DNA of 64,000 nt from Paraspadella gotoi (lineage: Eukaryota > Chaetognatha): positions 16,053,452-16,117,451 of the forward strand of contig CM119270.1 in assembly GCA_051294375.1 (NCBI GenBank). The letters run 5' to 3'. Positions within the stretch are counted from its first letter, which is position 1. Every line of letters begins with the position of its first letter. The notes beneath the pieces are model-generated. The model made no database searches. It was not told the DNA's origin and was given only the letters and a program-made list of their open reading frames with translations. Positions 11,517-25,573 of the stretch are shown here, piece by piece. Made by a program: the position numbers and the translations under genes.

Positions 11517-14070
11517 GTCCGCTGCGGCGCCGGCCTGCGGGGCAGAATGCGGATTAGGCGTTCGTCCGACCACGCCCAATTGCGAGTAATGGATAGAGAT
11601 AGCTCGACTAGCTTTTATAAAAATTTTAAAAAGAACGATACTTAGTCTTTTTGAAACTTAATCTTTCCGTAGGTTTTTTCTTTTAATAAACTATAATGAT
11701 TTTATGTCAAGTTATACCAATTTCATACAATTCCAGCTCTTGTATTTTGATGGCTAAGTGCGGAGTACAATAGTATTCCCGATCTAATAGTTAAGGGAGT
11801 GGTCCTCTTTCATACATATTGAACATTCTTTGAAATATTTTCCAGCTTCATTGATAGGGAAGGCCAGGTAACTCTGAAGTGAATAAAACGAGACTTGAGA
11901 GAGTCTTGGATTGAAAGCTGCAGGGACCTGTTGTCATTATCTTGTAGAGTGATGGAGGCCTTAACACACCAAGCCTGTTCCAAAAGTCAGGGGCAGATGG
12001 CTTATTTAAATGAATGGGATAAATTTTTATATTGGTGTTGTACAAATTTCATAAGTATAAACCACACCTAACACTGTCTTCTTTCTTAGAACGATCCCTG
12101 TCTTCTCTCGTGAGATATCGACCCGATCCCTGCCGACCCGATCCCTGCCAGACCCGGATCCCCTGCTACCCGCTCCCTGCCGACCCGATGCCCTGTCAAA
12201 CCCTATCCTGCTTCTCCGGCACCCGGATGTAACCGCGGAACAATAGAGACTCGTCCGGCGCGCGCGCTTCACCGTCGACTCCGATGTCAGACGACGCATG
12301 GCGCGCGGAATTGCGCGTGGCGGGATCCGAATCCCTGGTGCTCGTTTATGTCCGGAGAAGAAGAAGTGTCAGTTGGACGACGGTGAGGGTCTTCGCGGGT
12401 GATGGATGTAAAAAAAGTGAGAGAAAAGGACTGACATGTGAGGCGAGTCGTGAGTGAATACCCACATCTTCTCATCCCAATCGCAGGTGGAGAACCTTGC
12501 ATGAGAGAAATCTGCGAATTCATCTACGCGTACGACGACGAGGCGGGAGCTATCGCTAAGAGCCAAACTGAAAGGTTTTGATTTATTATTGATTTAATTC
12601 GTGATTGGTTTTATTCTATTGATCGATTGAACCTTCTATTAATCGCTTTTGAATGTGATTACGCCTCCGTTTCAGGCCTCCTCAGCCGAATGCATGTTCT
12701 CGAGAACGGCCTGGTTGTGTAACCGCCTGTCAGCATCGCCTCAAACCAGATTTACGAGGACTTGTGCGGATGCGGCGACTCCATGTAAAAGGTGTTCTAA
12801 AATTATTTTATCAGTAATATAGATAAAAATGAATCGCTCTAACCATTAAATAAATAAATAACCCATCAATAAATCAATATTCCTTCAATCGTTTGAAAAA
12901 GATCAATTCGTCCGATAATTCAAACAATCAGTGAAAGCGATTCCATCTAATCTATCAAAAATCAATCAATCAATCAATTAAAATCTCAAGCAAAAGTCAC
13001 AAAACCCAACGCGGCTTGAACAGTATCCCCCCCTCTTTTCACGACATCTTTTTTTCGTCGCTCCCCCGCTACCCACCTCCTACCAACCTCCAACCCCCCC
13101 CTTACCCCACTCCACTGCGAATGGTCTCACATGCACCCCGACCTCCCCGTGTCCTCGCTTCCACTCCCGAATGCTACTGCCACCCCGATCGCCCTACTGT
13201 CGCCGAGGTGTGCTCGTCTCGTCCGACGCTCTCAACGTCTCTCGAACCTTTCGAACATCGATTCTGCCGCAGCTTCGATTTCCTCGAGGATGCGGCCGCC
13301 GGGGGGCTGGCTGGCGGAGGCGCGGTGGTTGTACTGCGGCGGCGACGGCCAGCGGCGCTTGCCGGCCGGCGGGTTTCCGTTTTTCGCGGTTGCAGGCAAC
13401 GGGATGTAGAGCAGGCAGTTGCGGTGGCGGTGGAGGCTGTGGCGGAGGCTTGCGGCTAGGCGGAGGCTGCCGGGCCGGCGGTAGCGGCGGAATGCCTGCG
13501 GCGCGGGTACGGCGGATGGAACCGCGAAGCTGGCGCCGATTTCAGCCCTTGGTGTTCGAGCACGTGTATTGGCTTTACGGGGCTTGCTTTTGCGGCGGTG
13601 GCTGCGGGGATGGTTGTTGGGGCGGGTTGGGCGGCGGGCGCTGCAAACCGGCGTCGATCTGTTGAGGCTGGCCCGACGCGTCGCCGAAACGCTTCGACCT
13701 GAAGACGACCGACAGCGCAGCCGTCGCCGCCATCGCCGCGTTTCCACGGACGCGACGAAAGTCAAAAGACGACGCCCGGAGCGAGGAGCTGTGACGAACG
13801 GAGAGAAGAGAACATAAAGAATATCACTGAGAAAAATATCGGCGAGAAAATGAAAAGGAAAAATCGAATAAAAGTCTGAAGAGAAAAATCTGACCGAAAG
13901 GGAGTAAACATAAAAAAGTAAATAAAGCGAAGCACGCGTCGACGGTCATTGGAGCGCGAGTATATCAATCCGTGGAGGATGATGACTCACGCGGACAACT
14001 CGTCGGAGCGCCGTCTCCCTCTTTGGCCTTTGAAGTTTCAAGATGTCGTAACTGCTCTTGCTGCAGTTGA
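11517..14070 (+). pseudogene. Broken copy 1 of the Cys/Gly-rich protein gene (exons 4 to 8)
   Basis: Plus-strand sequence collinear with the intact minus-strand gene at 26977-30230, from the 3' half of exon 4 (about 11517-11586) through the stop at 14068-14070. Exon 5 acceptor CTTCTTTCTTAG and the exon 6, 7 and 8 acceptors are recognisable. Many 1-2 bp insertions and deletions relative to the intact copy break every coding exon and are just as dense in introns and downstream spacer. That pattern fits raw long-read consensus better than relaxed selection. It begins about 50 bp after a 25-N gap with sequence absent from the intact gene. Confidence 0.7.
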
Positions 14071-14975
14071 AGAGGATGCTTGTTGATGAAAGAAATATGA
14101 AGATTAAATGTCTAAATTTTATATATTATATAGTATTATAGCGCTGTTAGGATCGATGTAGACGAAATAAAGTACCGCTTATGATTTTAAGCGAACTTCT
14201 GAAAAATGTTGTACCTTTGTCTACGTTTTCGGATGAATTCGCTTGGGAGCTTAGCAGTGTTTCGCAAGACGTGACAAATTGAGACTGAATATAAATAAAG
14301 TAGCAAGACAATTATTTTTAAGGGAGAACGCGAAGTATTAATGACTTAATAGTAATTCTACAATAGCGTGAATATAATTTGTAACTTAATTATTAATTAG
14401 CGGAAAAAAAACTAAGATATTTATTTTAATTTGGGACTTGTTGTTTTGCGCTCCTTCGAAGTCGAAACATTTCCAAATTAAAAATTAAAATTAAATCGTT
14501 GTTGCCAATAAAAAATATTTTTCTTTCCGCTAAATCTCAACATAACGAACTGAAAAAAATTAGCACAATTAATTAATTAAAATTTCCTTACGTATACGAA
14601 ATATATATTTTTAAGTTTAAAATTTGTGATGTTGACATTTTGAAAGTTAGTATTTTTAAAAATTTTATAATATCTAATTTTTTGCTTAAAATTTTGTGAA
14701 TTCTTATAGAAAAACTAATTTTGAAATTGACATGTGTAAGTTTTAACGTCAGTTGAAACTATTCCGCTTGACCAGTGTTCACCACTGACCGAACCCGTCA
14801 TAGTCCGCCTTTCTTCCTCCTCCTCCTCGTCGTCGTCGTCGTCGTCGTCCATCCTCTGACCCCTTATTCGCGGAAGACATCTCTCGCCTCGTTTACAAAA
14901 TGGACATCTTGCGCCCGGGGGATGACGACGACGATGACGACGAATAAGCAACGACAACGACCCCTGGGATAAGTG

Positions 14976-14980
14976 CAGAA

Positions 14981-15015
<35 letters not shown>

Positions 15016-15029
15016 GAGAAGAGAGAGAT

Positions 15030-15075
<46 letters not shown>

Positions 15076-15133
15076 GAGAGAAGAGAGAGAGAGAATGGAG
15101 AGAGAAGAGAGAGAGACGAGAGAGAGAGAGAGA

Positions 15134-15178
<45 letters not shown>
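14976..15178. repeat. (GA)n microsatellite, copy 1
   Basis: About 200 bp of imperfect GA repeat. Counterparts are at 21411-21602 and, as CT, at 25894-26083. Confidence 0.85.
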
Positions 15179-15505
15179 CGGTAATCGTTCAGGAGACGAA
15201 TTTGTCTCGGCCTGTCGTTTTAACCCTCCACCGCTCCACCTCTCCTTCCCCTCCTTGATTTCTATCTTCATATCGCGGCAATGGTATTAATTAACTGGTC
15301 ACGCGGCGGCGACTGCGCGGCGGCGCGGCGGCGGCGTGGAGGCGAGTTGAAAGGCGGACAATAGTGGGGGCTTTGGTGAGAGCCGACGACCGCTTTACGA
15401 TACCGATCTTACCTTTTAGCTCCATGTTTCTATCTCCTGACTAATTTTTCAATTTGGCTCCGAGTCTTTCCACTATTTTGGACATTCTTTGCGTATTATC
15501 TTTGG

Positions 15506-15549
15506 TTTCTTTCTTTCTTTCTTTCCTTTCTTTCTTTCTTTCTTTCTTT

Positions 15550-15598
<49 letters not shown>

Positions 15599-15600
15599 TT
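15506..15600. repeat. (TTTC)n microsatellite, copy 1
   Basis: Tetranucleotide run of about 95 bp; counterparts at about 21920-22010 and 25497-25574 (as GAAA). Confidence 0.85.
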
Positions 15601-15901
15601 CTCCTTTCCCACTATTTTCCTTCCATCTTTCCTTTCTTCTCTCCTGTTTTTTTCTATCCTTTCTAATCCCCTCGATTTTTTCACTAGTTCTGCCTCTTTA
15701 ATCTTCCCCTCGATTCTTCCCTCGATTCTGCCCTCGATTCTTCTCCTTCAATTCTCTTTCCGATATTGATTGATCTTCCCGAGTTGATAGGGAAACGAAT
15801 GTGGGGTCGGGATTCACTGAGGAATGGTGAGTCGGGGACTGGGGTAGGGATTTTTACGGGGGGAGTTTGGAGAAAGTAGGAAGGATTACTACAGGCAAGT
15901 T

Positions 15902-16085
15902 AGAAAGAAAGAAAGAAAGAAAGAAAGAAGAAAGAGAAGAAAGAAAGAAAGAAAGAAAGAAAGAAGAAGAAAAGAATGTCACCGAAAAAGAAAGAAGAGA
16001 AAGAAGAAGAGAAAGAAAGAAAGAAAAGAAAGAAAGAAAGAAAGAGAAAGAAAGAGAAAGGAAAAAAGAAGGATAGAAAGAAAGA
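15902..16085. repeat. (GAAA)n microsatellite, copy 1
   Basis: Imperfect GAAA run broken by a short unique stretch. Counterparts at 22322-22508 and (as TTTC, truncated by an N gap) 24964-25025. Confidence 0.8.
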
Positions 16086-17029
16086 AGAAAGTGTCAACCC
16101 GAAAGGCTCTAAGCAGACTTAAATGCTTAAAAAGAGAGAAATAACTTATTAATGGGACACAATGATGGAACGAGAGCAATCGAAAAAAAGAAGTCGTTAA
16201 AGACTGACTCACCGGTCATTGTGAAAATGTTTAAGGGGGCGGGATTTAGGAGAAAGGAGAGAAGGATGGGACGTAGTTTTGGTGAGTAGAGTGATAGAGA
16301 AAAGAAAGTTCCTATTTTACAAAGTGTGGAAAAAATTTCTAGGTGTTTTGCTAGTAAAAAAAAAAAATGTAAATTTGCGATGGTGACTCTGGGAGCTTGT
16401 TTGTTTCAAACTTTAGATATTCCATTTTCTTCCGTCCGCGTCAGTCTATACCAGTCGTCTGTTTATCCGCCGTCGCGTCGTCTATTCTTTTCCTATGGTC
16501 ATGATAGAACTTTTGATATGCAAATGGTTTTCTTTTAATGCCCAGGGATTTAACGGATACGAATTATCTGGTTCAGGCGTATGCTGGAGGCGGATCGGCG
16601 TGGGGGAGGGCGATCGGCGTCGGCGGCGGCGGCCGGCGTCGGCAGTCGGCGTCGGCGTTCGGCGGCAGAGCAGGCAGCGGTCCCGGCCTCGATTAGTCAT
16701 CTCTCTCCCTCCGTATCGTCCCCTCGGGAGATCCCCCTGCTCGTTCCGTGATTTCGATTTCATTGTGAGAATGATTAGTCGTGAGAGAGAGAAAGTTCAA
16801 CGTCGACGATAAGGGTTCCGCACTGCCCGCCGCTGCGACCCGCGCCCACTGCCGCCGCTGACCGCCGCTGGCCGCCGCTACCTTCAAAATCCGCTGTCAT
16901 TCCTTAACTTCTATTTCAGCCACTTAAGCCTCACCACCCAGCCTTGTGAATCTGTCTATCTCTGTCCCATCGATCATTGGAGTCGGGCATTGCCGCAAGT
17001 TCAGCCCGTACTTTAAGCAATGGTCACTT

Positions 17030-17312
17030 CAGTCGTGTCCGCGGTAGCTCAATGAGTAATATATACGCATCAGCTCATGATCATTAGGTACCAAGGAATC
17101 GAATTCCGTGGCGGGAAGCGGGGACGGCCAAAACGCTCCTTGGGGGCGTTGGAAAACCACTGATTCCAAGCCGAGGACACGTTCCATGGCTGGCTCAAGG
17201 GATGTTAAAGAAGTTGCCGGATAGTCATCTTGAGCGCACTGAGCGAACTTTAGTGACATTTTCTGAAACATTAAAACACAGTGGAGGATGGTTTTTTTTT
17301 TTTTTTTTTTTT
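17030..17312 (+). mobile_element. tRNA-derived SINE (family 1), with poly-T tail
   Basis: About 280 bp element. It has a TAGCTCAATGAG block matching a pol III A box (17046-17057) and, about 40 bp on, a GGAATCGAATTCC block matching the B box (copy 2 reads GGATCGAATCCC). A non-tRNA body and an uninterrupted T tract (about 17291-17315) follow. Recurs at 23468-23748 and, inverted and partial, at 23879-24035. Confidence 0.6.
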
Positions 17313-17364
17313 TTTGTAAAATCAAATAGAATGCAATGAGAGTCAGCTAAACTGACTGCAACAT

Positions 17365-17538
17365 TTGAAACGTTTATTAACTTCCACGGCGGAAGAACGG
17401 CGGAAAGTCATTCAATCTGGAAAAATTCTTGATAAAAAAGTTTTAGGGCTTAAAAATTAAATATCATTTTCAAATGCACAATGGCGAGATAAGAAACCGT
17501 GAACAATTCGCTTCTCCCTGGGGGAAAGAAGAGAGAGA

Positions 17539-17607
<69 letters not shown>

Positions 17608-17881
17608 AGAGAATATGATACGGAAAAATTGTTTTGTTGATTTCAAAGGGGGGTCCCCTCATTCCCCCCTCAATTCCCCCCTCATTTCCCCTCATTTTTC
17701 CGGTCCCTCCGCCATCGTTGTGCACGCGTGATTGATTCGCAATTGTCACGGTTTTCTTCTCGTTTGTCGCATTTTGAAAAATGATATTTAATTTTAAGCC
17801 TAAAACTTTTTTATCAAGATTTTTCCAGATTGAATGACTTCCGCCGTCTTCGCCGTGGAAGTTAATAAACGTTTCAATGTT
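17365..17881. mobile_element. Foldback / MITE-like element with ~110-bp inverted arms
   Basis: Arms at about 17365-17475 and 17770-17881 are inverted near-copies (about 110 bp, a few indels) enclosing about 300 bp that includes a GA microsatellite (17529-17612). The right end abuts a 25-N gap, so a target duplication cannot be tested. It could be a foldback transposon or a read-through palindrome made during gap filling. Confidence 0.45.
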
Positions 17882-17956
17882 NNNNNNNNNNNNNNNNNNN
17901 NNNNNNCTGCGGCAGTGGTTACGGACGATACGCAATCCGCGGTTCATTTCTATGTC

Positions 17957-20515
17957 CGCTGCGGCGCCGGCCTGCGGGGCAGATGCGGATTGCGTTCGTC
18001 GACACGCCAATTGCGAGTAATGATAGAGATAGCTCGACTAAGCTTTTATAAAATTTTAAAAAGAACGATACTTAGTCTTTTGAAACTTAATCTTTCCGAG
18101 GTTTTTTTTTCAATAAATATAATGATTTTTGTCAAGTTATAACCAATTTCATACAATTCAGCTCCTTGTATTTTGATGGCTAGTGCGGAGTACAATAGTA
18201 TTCCCGATCTAATAAGTTAAGGGAGTGGTCCTCTTTCATACAATTGAAGCATTCTTTGAAATATTTTCCACTTCATTGATAGGAAGCCAGGTACTCTGGA
18301 GTGAATAAAACGACGACTTTGAGAGAGTGCTTGATTGAAAGCTTGCAGGGACGCTGTTGTCAATTATCTTGTAAGAGTGATGGAGGCCTTAACACACCAA
18401 GCTGTTCCAAAGTCAGGGGCAAGATTGCTTATTTAAACTGAATGGATAATTTTATATGGTGTTGTACAAATTTCATAGTATAAACCCACCTAACCACTGT
18501 CTTCCTTCTTAGACCGATCCTGTCTTCCTCTCCGTGAGATATCGACCCCGATCCCTGCCGACGCCGATCCCTGCCAGACCCGGATGCCCTGCTAGCCCGC
18601 TCCCTGCCGACCCGATGCCCTGTCAACCCTATCCCTCTTCCTTCCGGCACCCGGATGTAACACGCGGCGAACAATAGAGACTCGTCGCGTGCGGCGCGCT
18701 TCACCGATCGACTCCGATGTCAGACGAACGCATGCGCGCGGAATTGCGCGTGGCGGGATCTGAATCCCTGGTGCTCGTTATGTCCGGAGAAGAAGAAGTG
18801 TCAGTTGGACGACGGTGAGGGTCTTCGCGGGGTGATGGATGTAAAAAAAGTGAGAGAAAAAGACTGACATGTGAGGCGAGTCGTGAGTGAATACCCACCT
18901 TCATCATCCAATCGCAGGTGGACGGACGCTTGCATGAGAGAAATCTGCGAATTCATCTACGCGTAGCGACGACGAGGCGGGAGCTATGCTAAACCAAACT
19001 GAAAAGGTTTTGAATTTATTATTGATTTATTCGTGATTGGTTTACTTCTATTGATGCGATTGAACCTTCTATTAATCGCTTTTGAAATGTATTACGCCTC
19101 CGTTTCAGGCCTCTCAGCCGAATGCAGTTCTCGGAGACCGGCCTGGTTGTGTACCGCCTGTCAGCATCGTCCTCAAATCCAGATTACGAGGACTTGTGCG
19201 GATGCGGCGACATCCAATGTAAAAGGTGTTCTAAAATTATTTTAATCAGTAATATAATAAAAATGAATCGCTCTAACGCATTAATAAATAAATACAACCC
19301 AATCAATAAATCAATATTCCTTCATCGTTTGAAAAAGATTCAATTCGTCCGATAATTCAAACAATCAGTGAAAGCCGATTCCATCTAATCTAATCAAAAA
19401 CATCAATCAATCAATCAATTAAAATCTAAGCAAAAGTCACAAAACCACAACCGCGGCTTGAACAGTCTCCCGCCCCTCTTTTCCACGACATCTTTTTTTC
19501 GTCGCTCTGCCCCGCATACCCACCTCCTACCAACCTCCAACCCCCCCTTACCCACACTCCACTGCGAATGTCTCCATGCACCCCGACCTCACCCGTGTCC
19601 TCGCTTCCACTCCCGAATGCTAACTGCCACCCCCGATCGCCCTACTGTCCCGAGGTGTGCTCGTCTCGTCCGACGCCTCAACGTCTCTCGAACCTTTCGA
19701 ACATCGATATCTGGCCGCAGCTTCGATTTCCTCGAGGATGCGGCGCCGGGGGGCTGGCTGGCGGAGGCGGCGGTGGTTTGACTACTTGCGGCGGCGACGG
19801 CAGCGGCGCTTGCCGGCGGCGGGTTTCGTTTTCGCGGTTGCAGCAACGGGATGTAGGGCAGCAGTTGCGGTGGCGGTGGAGGCTGTGGCGGAGGCTTGCG
19901 GGCTAGGCGGAGGGCTGCGGCCGGCGGTAGCGGCGGAATGCTGCGGCGGCCGGGTACGGCGGATGGAACCGCGGAAGCCTGCGCCGATTTCAGCGCCTTG
20001 GTGTTCGAGCACGGTTATTGGCTTCTACGGGGCTTGCTTTTGGGCGGTGGCTGGGGGATGGTTGGGGCGGGTTGGCGGCGGGCGCTCCAACCGGCGTCGA
20101 TCTGTTGAGCTGGCCCGACGCCGTCGCCGAAAAACGTTGACCTGAAGACGACCGACAGCGCACGCCGTCGCCGCATCGCCGCGTTTCCACGGATCGGACG
20201 AAAAGTCAAAAGACGACGGCCGGAGCGAGGAGCTGTGAGACGAGGAGAAGAGAACATAAGAAATGCACTGAGAAAATATCGGCGAAAGAAATGAAAGGAA
20301 AAAATCGAATAAAAGTCTGAAAGAGAAAATCTGACGCGAAAGGGAGTAAACTAATAAAAAAAGTAAATAAAGCGAAGCACGCGTGCGACGGTCATTGGAG
20401 CGCGAGTATATCAATCCGTGGAGATGATGACTCCGCGGACACTCGTCGGAGCCGCCGTCTCCTCTTTGGCCTTGTGAAGTTTCAAGATTGTCGTAACTGC
20501 TCTTGCTGCAGTTGA
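17957..20515 (+). pseudogene. Broken copy 2 of the Cys/Gly-rich protein gene (exons 4 to 8)
   Basis: Second direct copy, collinear with copy 1 and with the inverse of the intact gene; the stop TGA is at 20513-20515. Like copy 1 it follows a 25-N gap and the same ~50-bp non-homologous lead-in, and it carries its own private single-base indels in exons, introns and spacer. No full-length frame survives. Confidence 0.7.
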
Positions 20516-21407
20516 AGAGGATGCTGTTGATGAAAGAAATATGAGATTAAATGTCTAAATTTTATATATTATATAGTATTCATACTGTTAGGATCGATGT
20601 AGACGAATAAAGTACCGCTTATGATTTTAAGCGAACTTATGAAAAATGTTGTACCTTTGTCTCGTTTTCGGATGAAATTCGCTTGGGAGCCTTACAGTGT
20701 TTCGCAAGACGTACAAAATTGAAGACTGATATAAATAAAGTAGCAAGACAATTATTTTTAGGGGAGACGCGAAGTATTAATGACTTATAGTATTCTACAA
20801 TGCGTTGAATATAATTTGTAACTTAATTATTAATTAGCGGAAAAAAAACTAAGATAATTTATTTTAATTGGGACTTTTCGCTTATTGCGACTTCGGAGTC
20901 GAACATTTCCAAATTAAAATAAATTAAATCGTTGTTGCCAATAAAAAATATTTTTCTTTTCCGCTAATCTCAACATAACGAACTGAAAAAAATTACAACA
21001 ATTAATTAAATTAAAATTTCCTTACGTATACGAAATATATATTTTTAAGTTTAAAATTTGTGATGTTGACATTTTGAAAGTTTAGTATTTTTAAAAATTT
21101 TATAATATCTAATTTTTTTAACAATTTTTGAATTCTTATAGAAAAACTAAATTTTGAAATTGACATTTAAAGTTTTAACGTCAGTTGAAACCTATTCCGC
21201 TTGACCCAGTTTCACCACGACCGACGCCGTCTAGTCGCCTTCTTCCTCCTCCTCCTCGTCGTCGTCGTCGTCGTCGTCATCCTCTGACGCCCTTATTCGC
21301 GGAAGACATCTCTCGCCTCGTTACAAAAATGGACATCTTGCCCGGGGATGACGACGACGATGACGACGATAACAACGAACAACGACCCACTGGGATAGGT
21401 CAGAAAG

Positions 21408-21442
<35 letters not shown>

Positions 21443-21454
21443 AGATGAGAGAAG

Positions 21455-21504
<50 letters not shown>

Positions 21505-21520
21505 TGAGAGAGAGAGAATG

Positions 21521-21568
<48 letters not shown>

Positions 21569-21930
21569 AGAGAGAGAGGAGAGAGAGAGAGAGAGAGAAA
21601 AGACGGGTAATCGTTCGAGACGAATTTGTCTCGGCCGTTCGTTTAACCCTCCACCCGATCCACTCTCCTTCCCCCCTTGATTCTATCTTCAATATCGCGG
21701 CATGTATTAATTAACTGGTCAGCGGCGGCGCTGCGGCGCGCGGCGGCGGGGTGGAGGCGGAGTTGAAGGCGGACAATAGTGGGGCTTTGGTGAGAGCGAC
21801 GACCGCTTTACGATACCGATCTTACCTTTTAGCTCCATGTTTCCTATCTCTGACTAATTTTTCAATTTGGCTCCGAGTCTTTCTCACTATTTTGGACATT
21901 CTTTGCTATTTCTTTGGTTTCTTTCTTTCT

Positions 21931-21979
<49 letters not shown>

Positions 21980-22357
21980 TTTCTTTCTTCTCTTTTCTTT
22001 CTTTCTTCTTCTCCCTTTCCACTATTTCCTTCGCATCTTTCCTTTCTTGCTCTTCCCTTTTTTTTCTATCTCTTTCTAATCCCGTCGATTTTTCCACTAG
22101 ATTCTGCCTCTTTAATTCTTCCCCTCGATTCTTCCCCTCGATTCTGGCCGTCGATTCTTCTCCTTCAATTCTCTTTCCGATATTGATTGATCTTCCGAGG
22201 TTTGATAGGGGAAAACGAATGTGGGGTCGGGATTCACTGAGGAATGGTGAGTCGGGGACTGTGGGTAGGGATTTTACGGGGGGAGTTTGGAGAAAGTAGG
22301 AAGGATTACTACAGGCAAGTTAGAAAGAAAGAAAGAAAGAAAGAAAGAAGAAAGAAA

Positions 22358-22390
<33 letters not shown>

Positions 22391-23805
22391 AAAGGTGTCA
22401 CCGAAAAAAGAAAGAAAGAAAGAAGAAGAAGAAAGAAAGAAAGAAAAGAAAGAAAGAAAGAAAGAAGAAGAAAAAGAAAGGAAAAAAGAAAGGATAGAAA
22501 GAAAGAAGAAAGTGTTCAACCGAAAGGCTCTAACAGACCTTAAAAATGCTTAAAAAAGAGAAACTAACTTATTTAATGGACACAATTCGCATGGCAAGCT
22601 GAAGCAATAGAACAAAAAGAATCGTTAAAGACTGACTCACCGGTCATTGTGAAAATGTTTAAGGAGAGGCGGGAATTTAGAAAAGGGAGAAGGATGGGCG
22701 GTAGTTTTGGTGAGTTAGGTGATAGAGAAAAGGTTTATTTTATCAAACCACGGATGGAAAAAATCTTCTAGGTGTTTTGTGTAAAAAAAATAAATAATGT
22801 AAATTTGCGCGATGGTGACTCTGGGAGCTTAGTTTGTTTCAAACTTTAGATATTCCATTTTCTCCGTCCGCGTCAGTCTTACCAGTCCGTCTGTTTTCCG
22901 CCGTCCGTTGTCTATCTTTATCCTTATGGTCATTAGAACTTTGATATTGGCAAATGGTTTTCGTTTTAATGCCAGGACGATTTAACTGGATACGATTATC
23001 TGGTTACCGGCGTAGCGCTGGAAGCAGGATCGGCGATGGCGGCGAGGGCGATCGGCGTCGGCGGCGGCCGGCGGCGTCGGAGCGGACGTCGGCGTTCGCG
23101 GCGAGGGCAGGGAGAATCCCGGCCTCGATTAGTCATCTCTCTCCCTCCGTGATCGTCCCCTCGGGAGATCCCCCTGCCTCGTCCGTGATTTCGATTTCAT
23201 TGTGAGAAATGATTAGTCGTGAGAAGAGAAAGTTCAACGTCGACGATAAGGTCCGCACTGCCCGCCGCTGCCGCCCGCGCACCACTGCCGCCGCTGACCG
23301 CCGCTGTCCGCGCTACCTTCAAAATCGCGCTGTCATTCCTATAACTTCTATTTCAGCCACTTAAGCCTCACCACCCAGGCCTTGTGAATCTGTCTATCTC
23401 TGTCCCATCGATCCATTGGAAGTCGGCTTGGCGCAAGTTCACCCGTTAACTTTAAGCAATGTGCACCTTCAGTCGTGTCCCGGTATGCTCAATGAGTAAT
23501 ATATACCATCAGCTCATGATCATTAGGTACCAAGGATCGAATCCCGTGCGGGAAGCGGAGGACGGCCCAAACGCTCCTGGGGGCGTTGGAAAACCCGATT
23601 CCAAGCCGAGGACACCGTTCCATGGCTGGCTCAAGGGTGTAAAGAAGTTGCCGGATAGTCATCTTGAGCGCACTGAGCGAACTTTAGTGACATTTCTGAA
23701 ACATTAAAACACACAGTGGAGATGGTTTTTTTTTTTTTTTTTTTTTTTGTAAAATCAAATAAGAATGCAATGAGAGTCAGCTAACTGACTGCAACATGCT
23801 TAAAG
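20516..23805 (+). repeat. Downstream part of segment copy 2
   Basis: Repeats the spacer of copy 1 in the same order: AT-rich DNA, GA run (21411-21602), TTTC run (21920-22010), GAAA run (22322-22508), GC-rich patch (23010-23120) and SINE family 1 (23468-23748). It ends at the inversion point near 23805. No gene seen. Confidence 0.75.
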
Positions 23806-24034
23806 TCGGGGTGAACTTGCGCAATGCCCGACTCCAATGGATCCGATGGGACAGAGATAGACAGATTCNNNNNNNNNNCCATGGAACGGGTCCTCGGCTT
23901 GGAATCAGGGTTTTCCACGCCCCCCAAGGAGGTTTTGGGCCGTCCTCCCGCTTCCCGCACGGGATCGATCCTGGTACCTAATGATCATGAGCTGATGGTA
24001 TATATTACTCATTGAGCAACCGGGACACGACTGA
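23806..24034 (-). repeat. Inversion junction with repeated partial SINE sequence
   Basis: Immediately after copy 2 the sequence turns back on itself. About 70 bp inverse to 23390-23460 is followed by 10 Ns (23869-23878), then the inverse of the SINE head. The same ~70 bp then starts again at about 24035 and runs on into copy 3. The doubled start and fixed 10-N run look like a gap-filling seam. Confidence 0.6.
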
Positions 24035-25496
24035 AGGTGACATTGCTTAAAGTCGGGGTGAACTTACGCAATACCCGACTCCAATGGATCCGATGGGGCA
24101 GAGATAGACAGATTCACAAGGCGGTGGTGACTGGTGAGGCTTAAGTGGCTGAAGTAGAAAGTAAGGAATGACAGCGGATTTTGAAGGTAGCGGCGGCAGC
24201 GGCGTCAGCGGCGGCAGTGGGCGCGGCGTCAGCGGCGGCAGTGCGGAGCCTTATCGTCGACGTTGAACTTTCTCGTCTCACGACTAATCATTTCTCACAA
24301 TGAAATCGAAATCACGGACGAGCGGGGGGATCTCACCGAGGGGGACGATCACGTGAGGGAGAGAGATGACTAATCGAGGCCGGGAGCCGCCGCCGCCGCC
24401 GACGCCGACGCCGCCGACGCCGACGCCGCCGACGCCGCCGCCGACGCCGACGCCAGCGCTGACGCCGGAATCGAGATAATCGTATCCGTTAAATTCCGGG
24501 ATTAAAACGAAAACCATTTGTTTCAAAAGTTCAGATGACCGGAAAGAATAGACGAACGGACGGGCGGATAAACAGACGGACTGGTTGATAGACTGACGGG
24601 ACGGAGAAATGGAATATCTAAAGTTGAAACAAACAAGTCGCCAGAGTCACCAATCGCCAAATTTACATTTTTATTTTTTTTCACAGCAAAACACCTTAGA
24701 ATATTTTTCCACGTGGTTTTGATAAAATAGAACTTTCTTTTTCTCTATCACCTTAACTCACCAAAACTACGCCCATCCTTTCTTCGTCCTTTCCTAAACT
24801 TTCCCGCCCTCCTTAAACATTTTCACAATGACGGTGAGTCAGTCTTTTAACGATTATTTTTTTCTTTTTTTGCTTTGGTCGATGCCATCGCGAATTGTGT
24901 CCCATTAAATAAGTATTTTCTCTTTTTAAGCATTTTTAAGTCTGTTAGAGCCTTTCGGTGACACTTTCTCTCTTTCTTTCTATCCTTCTTTTTTCCTTTC
25001 TTTCTTTCTTTCTTTCTTTCTTTCTNNNNNNNNNNNNNNNNNNNNNNNNNNNNNNNNNNNNNNNNNNNNNNNNNNNNNNNNNNNNNNNNNNNNNNNNNNN
25101 NNNNNNNNNNNNNNNNNNNNNNNNNNNNNNNNNNNNNNNNNNNNNNNNNNNNNNNNNNNNNNNNNNNNNNNNNNNNNNNNNNNNNNNNNNNNNNNNNNNN
25201 NNNNNNNNNNNNNNNNNNNNNNNNNNNNNNNNCCCCCGTAAAATCCCTACCCAGTCCCCGACTCATCCATTCCTCAGTGAATCCCCGACCCACATTCGTT
25301 TCCCCTATCAACTCGGAGATCAATCAATATCGGAAAGAGAATGAAGGAGAAGAATCGAGGGGCAGAATCGAGGGGAAGAATCGAGGGGAAGAATTAAGAG
25401 GCAGAATCTAGTGGAAGAATCGAGGGGATTAGAAGGAATAGAAAAAAAAGGGAAGAGAAAGAAAGGAAAGATGGAAGGAAAATAGGGGAAAGGGAA

Positions 25497-25573
<77 letters not shown>

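Larger units (their letters stand above)
14071..17343 (+). repeat. Downstream part of segment copy 1
   Basis: 3' flank of the duplicated segment: AT-rich spacer (14080-14750), a GA microsatellite (about 14976-15175), TTTC runs (15506-15600), GAAA runs (15902-16085), GC-rich CGG-type sequence (16590-16900) and a tRNA-derived SINE (17030-17310). The order repeats in copy 2 (20516-23805) and, inverted, in copy 3 (24035-26976). No separate gene seen. Confidence 0.75.
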
